From positions 1-34,464 of the forward strand of contig UQAX01000028.1 of NCBI GenBank assembly GCA_900539145.1: a DNA stretch of 34,464 nucleotides. The letters are read 5' to 3'. A program made the position numbers and the translations under genes. Origin of the DNA: an uncultured Blautia sp. (GTDB lineage Bacteria > Bacillota > Clostridia > Lachnospirales > Lachnospiraceae). Under the pieces are notes generated by a model, which was given only the letters and a program-made list of their open reading frames with translations, was not told where the DNA came from and did not search any database. Below, piece by piece: positions 7,927-15,934 of the stretch; positions within the stretch are counted from its first letter, which is position 1, and each line of letters begins with the position of its first letter.

Positions 7927-8103
7927 CAGTTTTCTCCTCTCCTTTTCCTTTTCTTTTTCTGAAACGTCTCATGCAATAACCACACCTTATCGGATTTTAG
8001 AAAAAAAGTAAATCATCAAATTCCACCTGTATTTTTTTTATCTTCTTTTTTGTATATCTTTTTCTGTATATCCCTTGATTTTAAGCTGTTCTTCCAGACT
8101 TTT

Positions 8104-8139
8104 CATCATCATTTTTCAACACATCACCATTTTTCAACC
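8104..8139. repeat. 18-bp tandem direct repeat, candidate AraC-family operator
   Basis: CATCATCATTTTTCAACA at 8104-8121 is followed without a gap by CATCACCATTTTTCAACC at 8122-8139; 16 of 18 positions agree. The repeat ends one base before the -35 box of the rightward regulator promoter and about 180 bp upstream of the leftward lplB-like start. AraC-family proteins bind direct repeats, so this is a likely control site for one or both transcription units. Confidence 0.6.
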
Positions 8140-8140
8140 C

Positions 8141-8169
8141 TTGAAATCTGCAAGAAATGCCAGTATAAT
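8141..8169 (+). promoter_or_regulatory. Sigma-A promoter for the two AraC-family regulator genes
   Basis: TTGAAA (8141-8146) and TATAAT (8164-8169) are separated by 17 bp, close to the vegetative consensus. The transcript would start near 8176 and give a short leader to the ATG at 8212. The 18-bp tandem repeat abuts the -35 box. Confidence 0.8.
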
Positions 8170-8211
8170 TTTTTTATCGACATATTTGTTCACAGCTAAA
8201 GGAGATTATAA

Positions 8212-10470
8212 ATGTATAAACATGTTCATGGCAGATATCAGCAGAAATTGAATATTATTTTTATTATTCTGTCAGTTTTCATAACCCTTATCCTTTCTTC
8301 TGTTCTGGGATTTTTTCTCTCCAGACAATCAGAGGAAAGCTACAAAAATTCTATATCACTTTCCAGAACAATCTTAGAAGAGAAAGCAGAAACATCACTG
8401 AAAAATATTTCCAATACCATGACCGATATTGTAAATGATTCCCTTATCAAAGAATGGTCGACTTCTTATCAAAAAGATAATTTCTATTTTCTGTCTTCTC
8501 AGGTACAAAAAGCTTTGACAAAGTATTGCAGCACCAGTGAAACACGCTTTCAAACTTATTTGCTCATCGACAATGCAAATACTCCGGATGATGAAATTAC
8601 CCCCTCTGATGTTCTTTCCCCCGAAGGTTCTTTTTCTATCTCAGATTTTTTAAAAAGTAAAGACCTTACGTCGAAAGATTTGACTGCTATCAGAGAATAT
8701 TTTGATACACACATGTTTCCTTATGTCCTCCCTCATTACAATGAAAAAGGGCAGTTAGATTTTCTCTATTATTGGATTAAAGGTTATCAGCATCCGCAAA
8801 CCTGCATTTATATGGCAGAAATTCCTGTCAACTCCATTATCAACAGCACAGAAGGACAGAAGTTCTGGATTGCCAATGATGACGGGCTTTTTCTTCCGTG
8901 TACGAAAGACAAGGAAACCACCAAGCTTCTGAAAACGCTTCAGAAATCGATAGACACAGACAAAAATTTAATAAAGACTTCCGATTATTATATTGCGGCG
9001 TCCCATTTGCCTTCCATGAATTGGAATATCTACTATTTATACGACCAGAACAGCCTCGGTATCCTGAATATCTTTTTCTTTCTGGTGTTAGTAGTTCTGG
9101 TATATATTTTGTTGTCTGCTTTGTTTTTCTATATTGCAAAGCTTCTCTATCAGCCAATTTATGAAACTTTAAAGCCTACACTGAAAGATGAGCATGAACA
9201 CTTTGACGAGTTTAAAATTTTAGATGAAAATCTAAGCCGCCTGCAAACGTTAAACGAGAATTTACTGGAAACACAAAAAACCACAGACAGGCTGATGGTT
9301 CAGCAATATTATCAAAATCTGCTTACAGACTGCAACGGTTATCTTGCAGAAATTAAAAAACCTTATTTCTCAGAAACGGCAAGCTTCTGTGTGGGACTTG
9401 TCTGCCTGCATCCGGAACAGGAGGATGCTCTGGATACTGCCTTACTGGGAGAGTTAGAGCTTTACAAAAATATTCTGTTTCAGGAATGTATTAAACAAAA
9501 AAATTGTTTCATGGTGAAATTATCCATGTATCGCTGCGGACTGATTATTCAGGCAGATGATTTAGAACAGGCAAAAAAACTTTTAAACCGAATTTTTTCA
9601 CATTCAGAAAGCCTAAATAAAGCAGAAAAAAGCTGGGAAGAACAGATTATTTTAAGTCCTGTTAAAAAAGGGTTGGAAAATATCAATGCCTCTTATCGGG
9701 AAACTTTAAAAATAGCAGAATATCTCTCCATGCTTCCTCATGACAAAATTATTACCTACGACTCCATTGCTTCTGTGGACTGTACCACTTATTCTTATCC
9801 TCTTTCCACAGAAAATAAATTGATTTCAGAGGTAATCGCAGGGCAGGAAAAGGCGCTGGATTTATTTGATGAGCTCATTCGTGAGAACCTTACCCAGAAA
9901 AGACTTTCCATGGAAGTTCTGCAAAATTTTGTCTATACCTTAATCGGAACAGTCAACCGCATTTTTCAGGAATTAAAGTCCTCTCCGGAAGACTTTATCG
10001 GACGTTCTATTAACTATGAATACTGGTACGCACACTGGGGAGACTCAGTAACAATCACAGCTATAAAAGCGGTTCTTTCTGATGTCATCGCAGCGAAAAA
10101 GCAGCGCAGTCAAACACAGGATGAGCTTTTATTAACGCAAATGCTGGATTATATCCATGAAAATTTCAGGGACAATATTATGCTAAACGACTTGGCTGAC
10201 CAGTTTAACATTTCCCCAAAATACTGCGGTATTTTGTTTAAACAGCTAAGTGACAACAATTTCAAGGATTATTTAAACCGCTATCGTATTGAACAGGCAA
10301 AAAAATTCATTCAGGAACGACCTTCTCTGAAAACAAAGGATTTAAGCGTCATGACAGGCTTTAACAGCTCCAACACGTTTATCCGTGTATTTGGAAAATA
10401 TACAGGCACAACGCCTCAAAGATATGCCGAACAGATTATAGAAAAACAAAATTCAAAAGATAGGAAGTGA
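8212..10470 (+). CDS. Membrane-anchored AraC-family regulator (YesS/YtdP-like)
   Basis: This 752-residue protein combines an extracellular sensor with a DNA-binding tail. A membrane segment at about 13-37 is followed by an extracytoplasmic region of roughly 245 residues, probably Cache-like. A second membrane segment lies at about 284-308, then a long cytoplasmic linker, and a C-terminal AraC double helix-turn-helix at about 645-745 (LNDLADQFNISPKYCGILFKQ and DLSVMTGFNSSNTFIRVFGKYTGTTPQRY). B. subtilis YesS and YtdP share this architecture and length. It is transcribed divergently from the uronide operon, has its own consensus promoter and an AAGGAG site, and precedes a second AraC gene by four bases. 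It probably activates the transporter and catabolic genes in response to an external sugar or to the loaded binding protein. The ligand is not readable from the sequence. Confidence 0.87.
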   Translation: MYKHVHGRYQQKLNIIFIILSVFITLILSSVLGFFLSRQSEESYKNSISLSRTILEEKAETSLKNISNTMTDIVNDSLIKEWSTSYQKDNFYFLSSQVQKALTKYCSTSETRFQTYLLIDNANTPDDEITPSDVLSPEGSFSISDFLKSKDLTSKDLTAIREYFDTHMFPYVLPHYNEKGQLDFLYYWIKGYQHPQTCIYMAEIPVNSIINSTEGQKFWIANDDGLFLPCTKDKETTKLLKTLQKSIDTDKNLIKTSDYYIAASHLPSMNWNIYYLYDQNSLGILNIFFFLVLVVLVYILLSALFFYIAKLLYQPIYETLKPTLKDEHEHFDEFKILDENLSRLQTLNENLLETQKTTDRLMVQQYYQNLLTDCNGYLAEIKKPYFSETASFCVGLVCLHPEQEDALDTALLGELELYKNILFQECIKQKNCFMVKLSMYRCGLIIQADDLEQAKKLLNRIFSHSESLNKAEKSWEEQIILSPVKKGLENINASYRETLKIAEYLSMLPHDKIITYDSIASVDCTTYSYPLSTENKLISEVIAGQEKALDLFDELIRENLTQKRLSMEVLQNFVYTLIGTVNRIFQELKSSPEDFIGRSINYEYWYAHWGDSVTITAIKAVLSDVIAAKKQRSQTQDELLLTQMLDYIHENFRDNIMLNDLADQFNISPKYCGILFKQLSDNNFKDYLNRYRIEQAKKFIQERPSLKTKDLSVMTGFNSSNTFIRVFGKYTGTTPQRYAEQIIEKQNSKDRK

Positions 10471-10474
10471 TGAA

Positions 10475-11332
10475 ATGGAAATACTCAGCTCCTGTAAGGA
10501 CTCTATTGCAAGCTGTATTGAGCAGAAATCTTTTGCCGTTGCCCATTTATACAGTGATGAAAAGCCTATGGATATGCACATTCACGATTGTTACGAGATT
10601 TATTATTCCATCTCCGGCGGAAAGCAATTTTTAATTGATAATTGCTTTTACAACATCTTCCCCGGTGATATTTTCTTTATCAACCAGTACGAAAGTCATC
10701 ATTTAACGCAGATTGACAGTCAGGTGCACGAACGCATTATTATTTCTATTCATCCTGACTTTTTAAAATCTCTGTGCACAGAAAACACGGATTTGGACGC
10801 ATGCTTCCAAAACAGGAGTATGCGTTCCAACCACAAGGTATCGTTGACCACAGAGGAACAGAAAAACTTTCAATATTTTATTCATAAGCTTTCTCATATT
10901 AAGGGATATGGTTCTGATATTTTAGAAAAGGCTGCTTTTTTAGAATTGATGGTTTTTCTCAATAAACGATTTCATAAAAACCGCATTGCAGATACAGACA
11001 AGGAAATCAGCTCAAACGCACAGGTAGACAGTATTTTATCCTACATTAACCAGCACATTGAAGAACCTTTAAGTCTAGAGCAGTTATCTTCACACTTTTT
11101 TTTAAGCTCCTCCTACCTTTGCAGGCTCTTTAAATCTGCTACCGGCACTACTATTAACAAATACATTACCGCCAAGCGGATTTCTCATGCAAAGGAGCTT
11201 CTGGCAGAGGGATATACAGTAAGCGAAGCCAGTGTAAAATGTGGGTTTAATGATTATAGTAACTTTTTTAAGGCGTTTACCAAAGCCACGAAAGTATCAC
11301 CGAAAAAATATGCACAGTTTTTGGCACAATGA
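10475..11332 (+). CDS. Cytosolic AraC-family regulator with cupin sensor domain
   Basis: The 285-residue protein has an N-terminal cupin-type AraC ligand domain (MHIHDCYEIYYSISGGKQFLI and FPGDIFFINQYESHH, about residues 30-85). Its C-terminal AraC helix-turn-helix pair spans about 190-283 (LEQLSSHFFLSSSYLCRLFKSATGTTINKY and SEASVKCGFNDYSNFFKAFTKATKVSPKKY). No membrane segment is present. It starts four bases after the stop of the membrane AraC gene, with AGGAAGTGA as ribosome site, so the two are co-transcribed. A strong bidirectional hairpin follows. It likely senses an intracellular intermediate of uronide breakdown, complementing the outside-facing sensor. The division of labour between the two regulators is inference. 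Confidence 0.85.
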   Translation: MEILSSCKDSIASCIEQKSFAVAHLYSDEKPMDMHIHDCYEIYYSISGGKQFLIDNCFYNIFPGDIFFINQYESHHLTQIDSQVHERIIISIHPDFLKSLCTENTDLDACFQNRSMRSNHKVSLTTEEQKNFQYFIHKLSHIKGYGSDILEKAAFLELMVFLNKRFHKNRIADTDKEISSNAQVDSILSYINQHIEEPLSLEQLSSHFFLSSSYLCRLFKSATGTTINKYITAKRISHAKELLAEGYTVSEASVKCGFNDYSNFFKAFTKATKVSPKKYAQFLAQ

Positions 11333-11344
11333 GAATGAATTAGG

Positions 11345-11391
11345 AAAAGGGTTGTGCATGAGCATAAATTTGCTCCCTGCATCAACCCTTT
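11345..11391. terminator. Bidirectional terminator between convergent AraC and MarR genes
   Basis: AAAAGGGTTG (11345-11354) pairs with CAACCCTTT (11383-11391), with inner pairing of TGCAT/TGCAT and GAGCA/TGCTC. The right arm overlaps the first two bases of the MarR stop codon. A/T-rich flanks on both sides allow termination in either direction. Confidence 0.75.
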
Positions 11392-11836
11392 ATTTCTGAT
11401 TTTCATAAGAATCAAAGAATTCTCTTAAATTTAATAAGGACTTTACTAAAATTTCCTGTTGTTCATCATCTAAATCCTTTAAAAGAGCCTGTATCATTCC
11501 GTCATGAAATTTCTTATGGTGCTCATTGGCCTTACGCCCTTTCTCTGTAAGAGAAATAAGGACAACTCTGCGGTCTTCCTCGCTTCTTTCCCTTGCCACA
11601 TATCCCTTCTTCACCAAGCCATTAATGGCAATGGTCAATGTTCCCACGGTAACTGACAAAATTTTTGCGACAGAAGACATATTTTTGGCATTTTCCTCTC
11701 CGATTGCCTCCATAATGTGCATATCATTGACAGAAATATCTTTAAATTCAGAAGTAATCAGTGCTTTCCCTTCTATATCCATAATTTCCTGAAATAAATT
11801 TACAAGAATATCATGGAATACCTCATAATGATCCAC
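11390..11836 (-). CDS. MarR-family transcriptional regulator
   Basis: This 148-residue winged helix-turn-helix protein has the recognition region MSSVAKILSVTVGTLTIAINGLVKKGYVARERSEEDRRVVLISLTEKGR at about 53-101, with the DRR wing motif typical of MarR. The frame runs upstream to an ATG at 11896, but those codons overlap a consensus promoter. AAGGAG lies seven bases before a GTG at 11834-11836, so the GTG is taken as the start. The gene follows the ECF transporter genes in the same direction and has its own promoter, so it can be made both by readthrough and alone. It probably represses the nucleoside operon upstream, but the effector is unknown. The helix pattern does not separate repressor from activator. 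Confidence 0.87.
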   Translation of the reverse strand: MDHYEVFHDILVNLFQEIMDIEGKALITSEFKDISVNDMHIMEAIGEENAKNMSSVAKILSVTVGTLTIAINGLVKKGYVARERSEEDRRVVLISLTEKGRKANEHHKKFHDGMIQALLKDLDDEQQEILVKSLLNLREFFDSYENQK

Positions 11837-11867
11837 TTTATCACTCCTTCGACATTCTTCTTGTTTT

Positions 11868-11896
11868 ATTATATCCGATTTAGATGATAAAAACAA
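11868..11896 (-). promoter_or_regulatory. Promoter for the marR-like gene
   Basis: On the minus strand TTGTTT (11891-11896) and TATAAT (11868-11873) are spaced 17 bp apart, between the ECF ATPase gene and the MarR GTG start. The start of transcription would be near 11861, leaving a leader of about 25 nt. Its position supports the shorter MarR reading frame. Confidence 0.65.
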
Positions 11897-11910
11897 CGGG
11901 TTTTTATTTT

Positions 11911-12717
11911 CTATTTTGCCTTTTTCACATACTCTACCAACTCAGCTCTGGAGGTAATCTGACTGGGAAATCCCAATTCAGATACAATTTCACTGATATA
12001 CGGTTTCATCAGCATACTTTCTTCCAATAACCTATCGTCACTGAATACCTCTTTGGGATTTGTAATCTTCAAAAGATTTTTATGTGCCATTACAAACACC
12101 TTATCAAAATTATTAACTACAAACTCCATATCATGTGTAATAGTAACAACTGTTTTTCCTTTTGCAGTAAGTTCTTTTAAAATATTTTCTAAAAGGCGTA
12201 TTCCCCTGATGTCCTGTCCTGCCGTAGGTTCATCTAAAATTACAATGTCTGTATCCATCGCAATAATAGAAGCAATAGTAACAAATTTTCTCACTGATAG
12301 GGGAAGGTTATATGGATTTTCTTCCATAGCTTCTGTAAGCCCTGCAAGCTTTGCAGAATATTCCACCATTTCTTTAACCTTCGTTTCACTCATTTTTAAA
12401 ACTTCCGGTCCAAATTGAATTTCTTTTTCAACCGTATTGTGGAATATCTGATCGTCAGGATTTTGAAAAACATACCCTGCTTTTCTTGATAAAGCTGCCG
12501 TAGTAAAATCTCTTGTGTCCATACCTGCAACTGTAACTTTCCCTTCCGTAGGTTTTAAAAGTCCATTCATCATTTTAACAGTAGTTGTCTTTCCTGCACC
12601 ATTTTGACCTACAATCGCAATGTTCTCACCTTGTCCAATTTCAAAATTAATATCCTCAACAGCTGAATAACCATTTGGATAAATAAATTTTACATTTTCA
12701 AACTTAATAAATGACAT
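11911..12717 (-). CDS. ECF transporter ATPase with degenerate signature motif
   Basis: The 268-residue ATPase has Walker A GQNGAGKT (37-44), the Q-loop segment VFQNPDDQ typical of ECF ATPases, Walker B IVILDEPTAG (Glu163) and the switch His in TITHDME. The ABC signature that should read LSGGQ is LPLSV at 138-142, followed by RKFVTIA. I re-read the DNA codon by codon and found no frameshift. It should pair with the neighbouring canonical ATPase to form a heterodimer in which one of the two ATP sites lacks its signature. The start ATG has a ribosome site and lies 12 bp after the stop of the other ATPase gene. A C-terminal extension (about 225-268) resembles that of other EcfA proteins. The gene order makes it the last transporter gene before the MarR regulator. 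Confidence 0.9.
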   Translation of the reverse strand: MSFIKFENVKFIYPNGYSAVEDINFEIGQGENIAIVGQNGAGKTTTVKMMNGLLKPTEGKVTVAGMDTRDFTTAALSRKAGYVFQNPDDQIFHNTVEKEIQFGPEVLKMSETKVKEMVEYSAKLAGLTEAMEENPYNLPLSVRKFVTIASIIAMDTDIVILDEPTAGQDIRGIRLLENILKELTAKGKTVVTITHDMEFVVNNFDKVFVMAHKNLLKITNPKEVFSDDRLLEESMLMKPYISEIVSELGFPSQITSRAELVEYVKKAK

Positions 12718-12729
12718 CTTTTATCCTCC

Positions 12730-13581
12730 TTATTTCTTTTTTATTGTCTTCTTCAGCTGTTCCACCATTTCTGCTTTTGTAATAATCTTATCAGCAATAG
12801 GAATACCCTGTCTCCGCAGCTCATCTGCTAAAATCACAGACTGCGGGAGCTCAATATCTCGCTTTAGTAAAGATAAATCTGACAAAACTTCATGCTTCTC
12901 GCCATGTTGAATAAGCCTTCCTTCTTCCAAAGCTAAAATCTCGTCTGCATATTCTGCAATCAGCTCTATTTTATGTTCTACTAAAATAATAGTTTTTCCC
13001 ATCTTTTTCATCTTGTCAATAATGTCAAAAACTCTTTCCGTTTCTTTTGGATCAAGCTGTGATGTAGGCTCATCGATTACGAAAATATCCGGTTCTAAAG
13101 CAAGGACAGATGCTAATGCTACTCTCTGCTGCTGACCTCCTGACAATTCAAATGGATTTTTTTCTGCCAGATATGACGTGTTAGTCAATTCCATAACCTT
13201 TTTAACCGTATCTTTTATTTTCTCAACTTCCACGCCTAATTTTTCCAGTCCATAGGCAATTTCCTCATATACATTGTCTCTCGCCCCCGTAATCTGGTTA
13301 AAAGGGTTTTGAAAAACATAACCAATCTTCGGCGCTAATTCTCCCATTGTATATTGCTGCAAGGATTTTCCCTCTAAAAGTACCTCACCTTCCATTTTTC
13401 CTTGAAAAAATCCCGGAATAAATCCACGGATAATATTGCATAACGTTGTTTTTCCGCTTCCGTTTGCTCCTACAACTGCATAAAATTTTCCTTTTTCCAA
13501 AGAAACAGTAACATCCTTAATACTGGGTTCTTTTGCAAGGGGATATGTATATGTAACATTTTTCAGTTCTATATAACCCAT
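12730..13581 (-). CDS. ECF transporter ATPase, canonical
   Basis: This 283-residue ATPase has all the ABC hallmarks: Walker A GANGSGKT (38-45), Q-loop VFQNPFNQ, signature LSGGQQQR (146-153), Walker B IFVIDEPTSQLD (Glu171) and switch His in LVEHK. It belongs to the CbiO/EcfA group. Its start overlaps the end of the EcfT gene by 13 bases, suggesting translational coupling. With the degenerate ATPase downstream it should power the EcfT-S complex. In such a heterodimer this subunit's signature would complete the ATP site on the other subunit's Walker A, while its own Walker A faces the degenerate signature. The substrate is determined by the S component. Confidence 0.92.
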   Translation of the reverse strand: MGYIELKNVTYTYPLAKEPSIKDVTVSLEKGKFYAVVGANGSGKTTLCNIIRGFIPGFFQGKMEGEVLLEGKSLQQYTMGELAPKIGYVFQNPFNQITGARDNVYEEIAYGLEKLGVEVEKIKDTVKKVMELTNTSYLAEKNPFELSGGQQQRVALASVLALEPDIFVIDEPTSQLDPKETERVFDIIDKMKKMGKTIILVEHKIELIAEYADEILALEEGRLIQHGEKHEVLSDLSLLKRDIELPQSVILADELRRQGIPIADKIITKAEMVEQLKKTIKKK

Positions 13582-14336
13582 AATAACACTCTCCCTAAAA
13601 TAATAAGTAAAAATACAACTGTTATCACGATTGTCATAACTCTGTCCATCGGCTTCGGTTCGATATCATATAGATGTGTAGAGGGCGTTTCTACGGAAAA
13701 GCCACGTGCTTCCAAAGTAAGAGTTCTTTCCTCCGTTCCTTGAATAGAACTAAGCACTAGAGGTACAATCGTAGGAACAAAAACTTTTGCACGTACCCAA
13801 ATACTTCCCTCTGTTTCTACACCTCTTGCTCTTTGCGCATTCATAATTGTCTGTGAACGTTTTTTTAATACCGGAACCATCTGAAGTGTTGAAAGCACAA
13901 CATAAGATGCTTTTGGACTTAACCCTTTCTTTTCAAGAGACAATACAAAGTCTTTCTCTGTTGTTACTGCAAAGAACCAAATCAACGCAGAACCTACGCT
14001 TGCTAAAATAAATCCAAGCTTTAATGCAAAGAGTAAACCTTCCAATTTCGCCTTAAAAATCCAAAAAGAAAATAACACAGTCTCTCCTGGTGCGAAAAAC
14101 GTCTGAACAACGAGAAGTACAAAAAACAAAATTCCTACGGAGTTTCTCACTCTCCTAATAAAAATCGGATACACTCCACTAACTGCTGCCAATACATTTA
14201 AAGCTAAAAAGCAAATAACTTTTGATAGAATATCCGGTAAAATAATTGCAACAATCGCAGCCGTTATTGCCAAATAAAATTTCGTCAGTGGGTATAATTC
14301 TGTAATTTTATTTTTCCCTTTTGCTGCATTTTCCAT
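13569..14336 (-). CDS. ecfT: ECF transporter transmembrane coupling protein EcfT
   Basis: The 255-residue membrane protein has about five or six hydrophobic segments (for example AITAAIVAIILPDIL, VGILFFVLLVVQTFF, FILASVGSALIWFFA and the C-terminal TIVITVVFLLIILGRVLLWVI). It carries two Ala-Arg-Gly motifs, RARGVETEG (about 168-176) and LEARGFSVETP (about 208-218). These short Arg motifs on the coupling helices are the EcfT hallmark and seat into grooves of the two ATPases. AGGAG precedes the ATG, and the 3' end overlaps the ATPase gene. It links the S component to the EcfA dimer and helps it tilt in the membrane during transport. Confidence 0.9.
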   Translation of the reverse strand: MENAAKGKNKITELYPLTKFYLAITAAIVAIILPDILSKVICFLALNVLAAVSGVYPIFIRRVRNSVGILFFVLLVVQTFFAPGETVLFSFWIFKAKLEGLLFALKLGFILASVGSALIWFFAVTTEKDFVLSLEKKGLSPKASYVVLSTLQMVPVLKKRSQTIMNAQRARGVETEGSIWVRAKVFVPTIVPLVLSSIQGTEERTLTLEARGFSVETPSTHLYDIEPKPMDRVMTIVITVVFLLIILGRVLLWVI

Positions 14337-14349
14337 TTTTCTTCTCCTA

Positions 14350-14946
14350 TTATTTCTTCACAAAATTCATGCCGTATTTATATTTTGTTAATGTTCTGTC
14401 AGGAATAACTTTAATAATGACATAAGCTACGAATATAGAAATCATTTTTCCAATGGTTTCCGTAACAATATATACAGATAAAACAGACTCTAAAATCTGT
14501 TTACCTGTTGCCATCAATCCCGCTGCAATCATGGATGCACCGCCTCCTGTTGCACCTCCAAAGAAAAATACTGTAATTGGAGTTGCAGTTACTGTTGCCA
14601 CTAAAGCAATAATAATACCAGAAACTGCCAGTTTCCAAATCTTGTTCATCATATTATATTTTGATAATAGACCTGCTGAAATACCAATAAAGAAAGAACA
14701 AAATGCGTATGGAAGCCAGCTTGGATCCATAATTCCGTTGATTAAATTTGTTAATACTCCTGTTAACGCAGCCGGAATTGGACCTGCTAATGCGCCTACA
14801 AGTAACACACCTATCATATCCAAGTCTACCGGAATTTTTAACATAGATGTCATCTGTCCACCTACAATATTTATTGCAATCGCAACCGGTATCAATAAAA
14901 TTACCATTAATGAAAATGTATCTTTTCCTTTATTTTTTGTCATCAT
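14350..14946 (-). CDS. ECF transporter substrate-binding S component, likely nucleoside
   Basis: This 198-residue integral membrane protein has about six hydrophobic segments, the usual S-component plan. It includes VILLIPVAIAINIVGG, the Gly/Ala-rich MIGVLLVGALAGPIPAALTGVLTNLI and FVAYVIIKVIP near the end. An ATG at 14964 is open, but AAAGGAG sits eight bases before the ATG at 14946 (MMTKNK), so the shorter start is used. The gene lies between nucleoside hydrolase and EcfT, making it the specificity unit of a dedicated ECF module. Linkage to nucleoside hydrolase and ribokinase points to a nucleoside, or possibly ribose or a riboside vitamin. I cannot place it in a characterised S family, and the specificity is inferred purely from neighbours. 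Confidence 0.8.
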   Translation of the reverse strand: MMTKNKGKDTFSLMVILLIPVAIAINIVGGQMTSMLKIPVDLDMIGVLLVGALAGPIPAALTGVLTNLINGIMDPSWLPYAFCSFFIGISAGLLSKYNMMNKIWKLAVSGIIIALVATVTATPITVFFFGGATGGGASMIAAGLMATGKQILESVLSVYIVTETIGKMISIFVAYVIIKVIPDRTLTKYKYGMNFVKK

Positions 14947-14968
14947 AATTCCTTCTCCTTTCAAACTA

Positions 14969-15934
14969 TTAGCTTAGGTATTCTAATATCTCTTCTTTTT
15001 TATCTTCAAATATAGTTGTCAGCAACAACTTATAAAACTTGTTTACATCTACTTCTGCCGCATACCACGCATTGCATTTCCCAGCATTCCAATGACCTTT
15101 GATATCTACAATCGATTGTCCTCTTCCAATTCCATCTGTGATCACATCAATATTGGCTCCTTTCAAAGTTAAAATAGTAGGATCAATAAAATATGCCACA
15201 GTTAAAACGTCGTGCATGGGTGCTACCGGTTTTCTTCTGGCTTTCCAGTTATCGTCCAGACCAACACGTGTAACATTGTATAAAAAATTAGATAATTCTG
15301 TATTAAAAATTCTGAGCATTTCCCGTACATCTGCACCCAAAGCAATCTTGTTTGTAACATCAAGTCCTATCATAACAGCATCCTGAAATCCTGCATTTAA
15401 CACTTCTTTTGCAGCCAGCGGATCTGCCCAAAAGTTATATTCTGCTACCGGGCTCATGTTTCCTGTATATTTTGCTCCTCCCATAATAATAATTTGTTTG
15501 ATTTTTTGGGGAAATTCCGGATCCTTTCGAATTGCCTTTGCAATATTTGTACAAGGTCCTATGGCAAATAATGTAATTTCTCCCGGATTTTCCGTTGCAG
15601 CTTCTATCAAAAAATCAACCGCATTTTTCTCTTCTTCCTGTTTCTTTGTTTTAATTGTGTAGGCATACCCACCCAGTCCATCATCTCCAAACGCAGGTAC
15701 TGTATCCGGTTGTTTATCGTTTAGTGCCCTTGCTGACCCCCTGTATACAGGTATATCCTCTCTTCCGCATAAAGCCAGAACTTTTAATCCGTTTTTGGTA
15801 GTATTGTCAATGTCTCCATTTCCTGATACCGTACATACTGCTTTCAGGTCTATCTCTGCATGTTTTAGTGCTAAAATAATCGCTAAAGCATCATCTACCC
15901 CCGGATCACAATCAATAATTATTGGTCTCTTCAC
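14969..15934 (-). CDS. Nucleoside hydrolase (IunH/RihA-B family)
   Basis: The 321-residue protein begins with MKRPIIIDCDPGVDDALA, the Ca2+-binding aspartate cluster (Asp10, Asp14, Asp15) that defines inosine-uridine preferring hydrolases. Other family marks are TLFAIGPCTNIA, IIMGGA, AEYNFWADP and PMHDVLTVAYFIDP, whose His-Asp pair supplies further active-site residues. It splits the N-glycosidic bond of ribonucleosides in the cytosol, giving free base and ribose. Its start overlaps the end of the ribokinase gene by 23 bp, so the two are translationally linked. The pair turns imported nucleosides into ribose 5-phosphate plus salvageable base. Preference for purine or pyrimidine nucleosides cannot be settled by eye. 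Confidence 0.92.
   Translation of the reverse strand: MKRPIIIDCDPGVDDALAIILALKHAEIDLKAVCTVSGNGDIDNTTKNGLKVLALCGREDIPVYRGSARALNDKQPDTVPAFGDDGLGGYAYTIKTKKQEEEKNAVDFLIEAATENPGEITLFAIGPCTNIAKAIRKDPEFPQKIKQIIIMGGAKYTGNMSPVAEYNFWADPLAAKEVLNAGFQDAVMIGLDVTNKIALGADVREMLRIFNTELSNFLYNVTRVGLDDNWKARRKPVAPMHDVLTVAYFIDPTILTLKGANIDVITDGIGRGQSIVDIKGHWNAGKCNAWYAAEVDVNKFYKLLLTTIFEDKKEEILEYLS

Noticed and set aside
7927..8100. Catabolite-repression (cre) site in the uronide control region, around 7961-7975
   Set aside because: The sequence TGAAACGTCTCA lacks the spacing of the cre consensus by one base and is not palindromic enough.
11837..11896. Longer ATG start for the MarR protein
   Set aside because: The added codons overlap a TTGTTT-17-TATAAT promoter, and a GTG with AAGGAG at ideal spacing lies downstream.
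14453..14977. 174-codon plus-strand frame opposite the ECF S component
   Set aside because: It is antisense to a well-supported membrane protein gene, and its Ile/Pro/Thr-rich composition is what the complement of hydrophobic codons gives.
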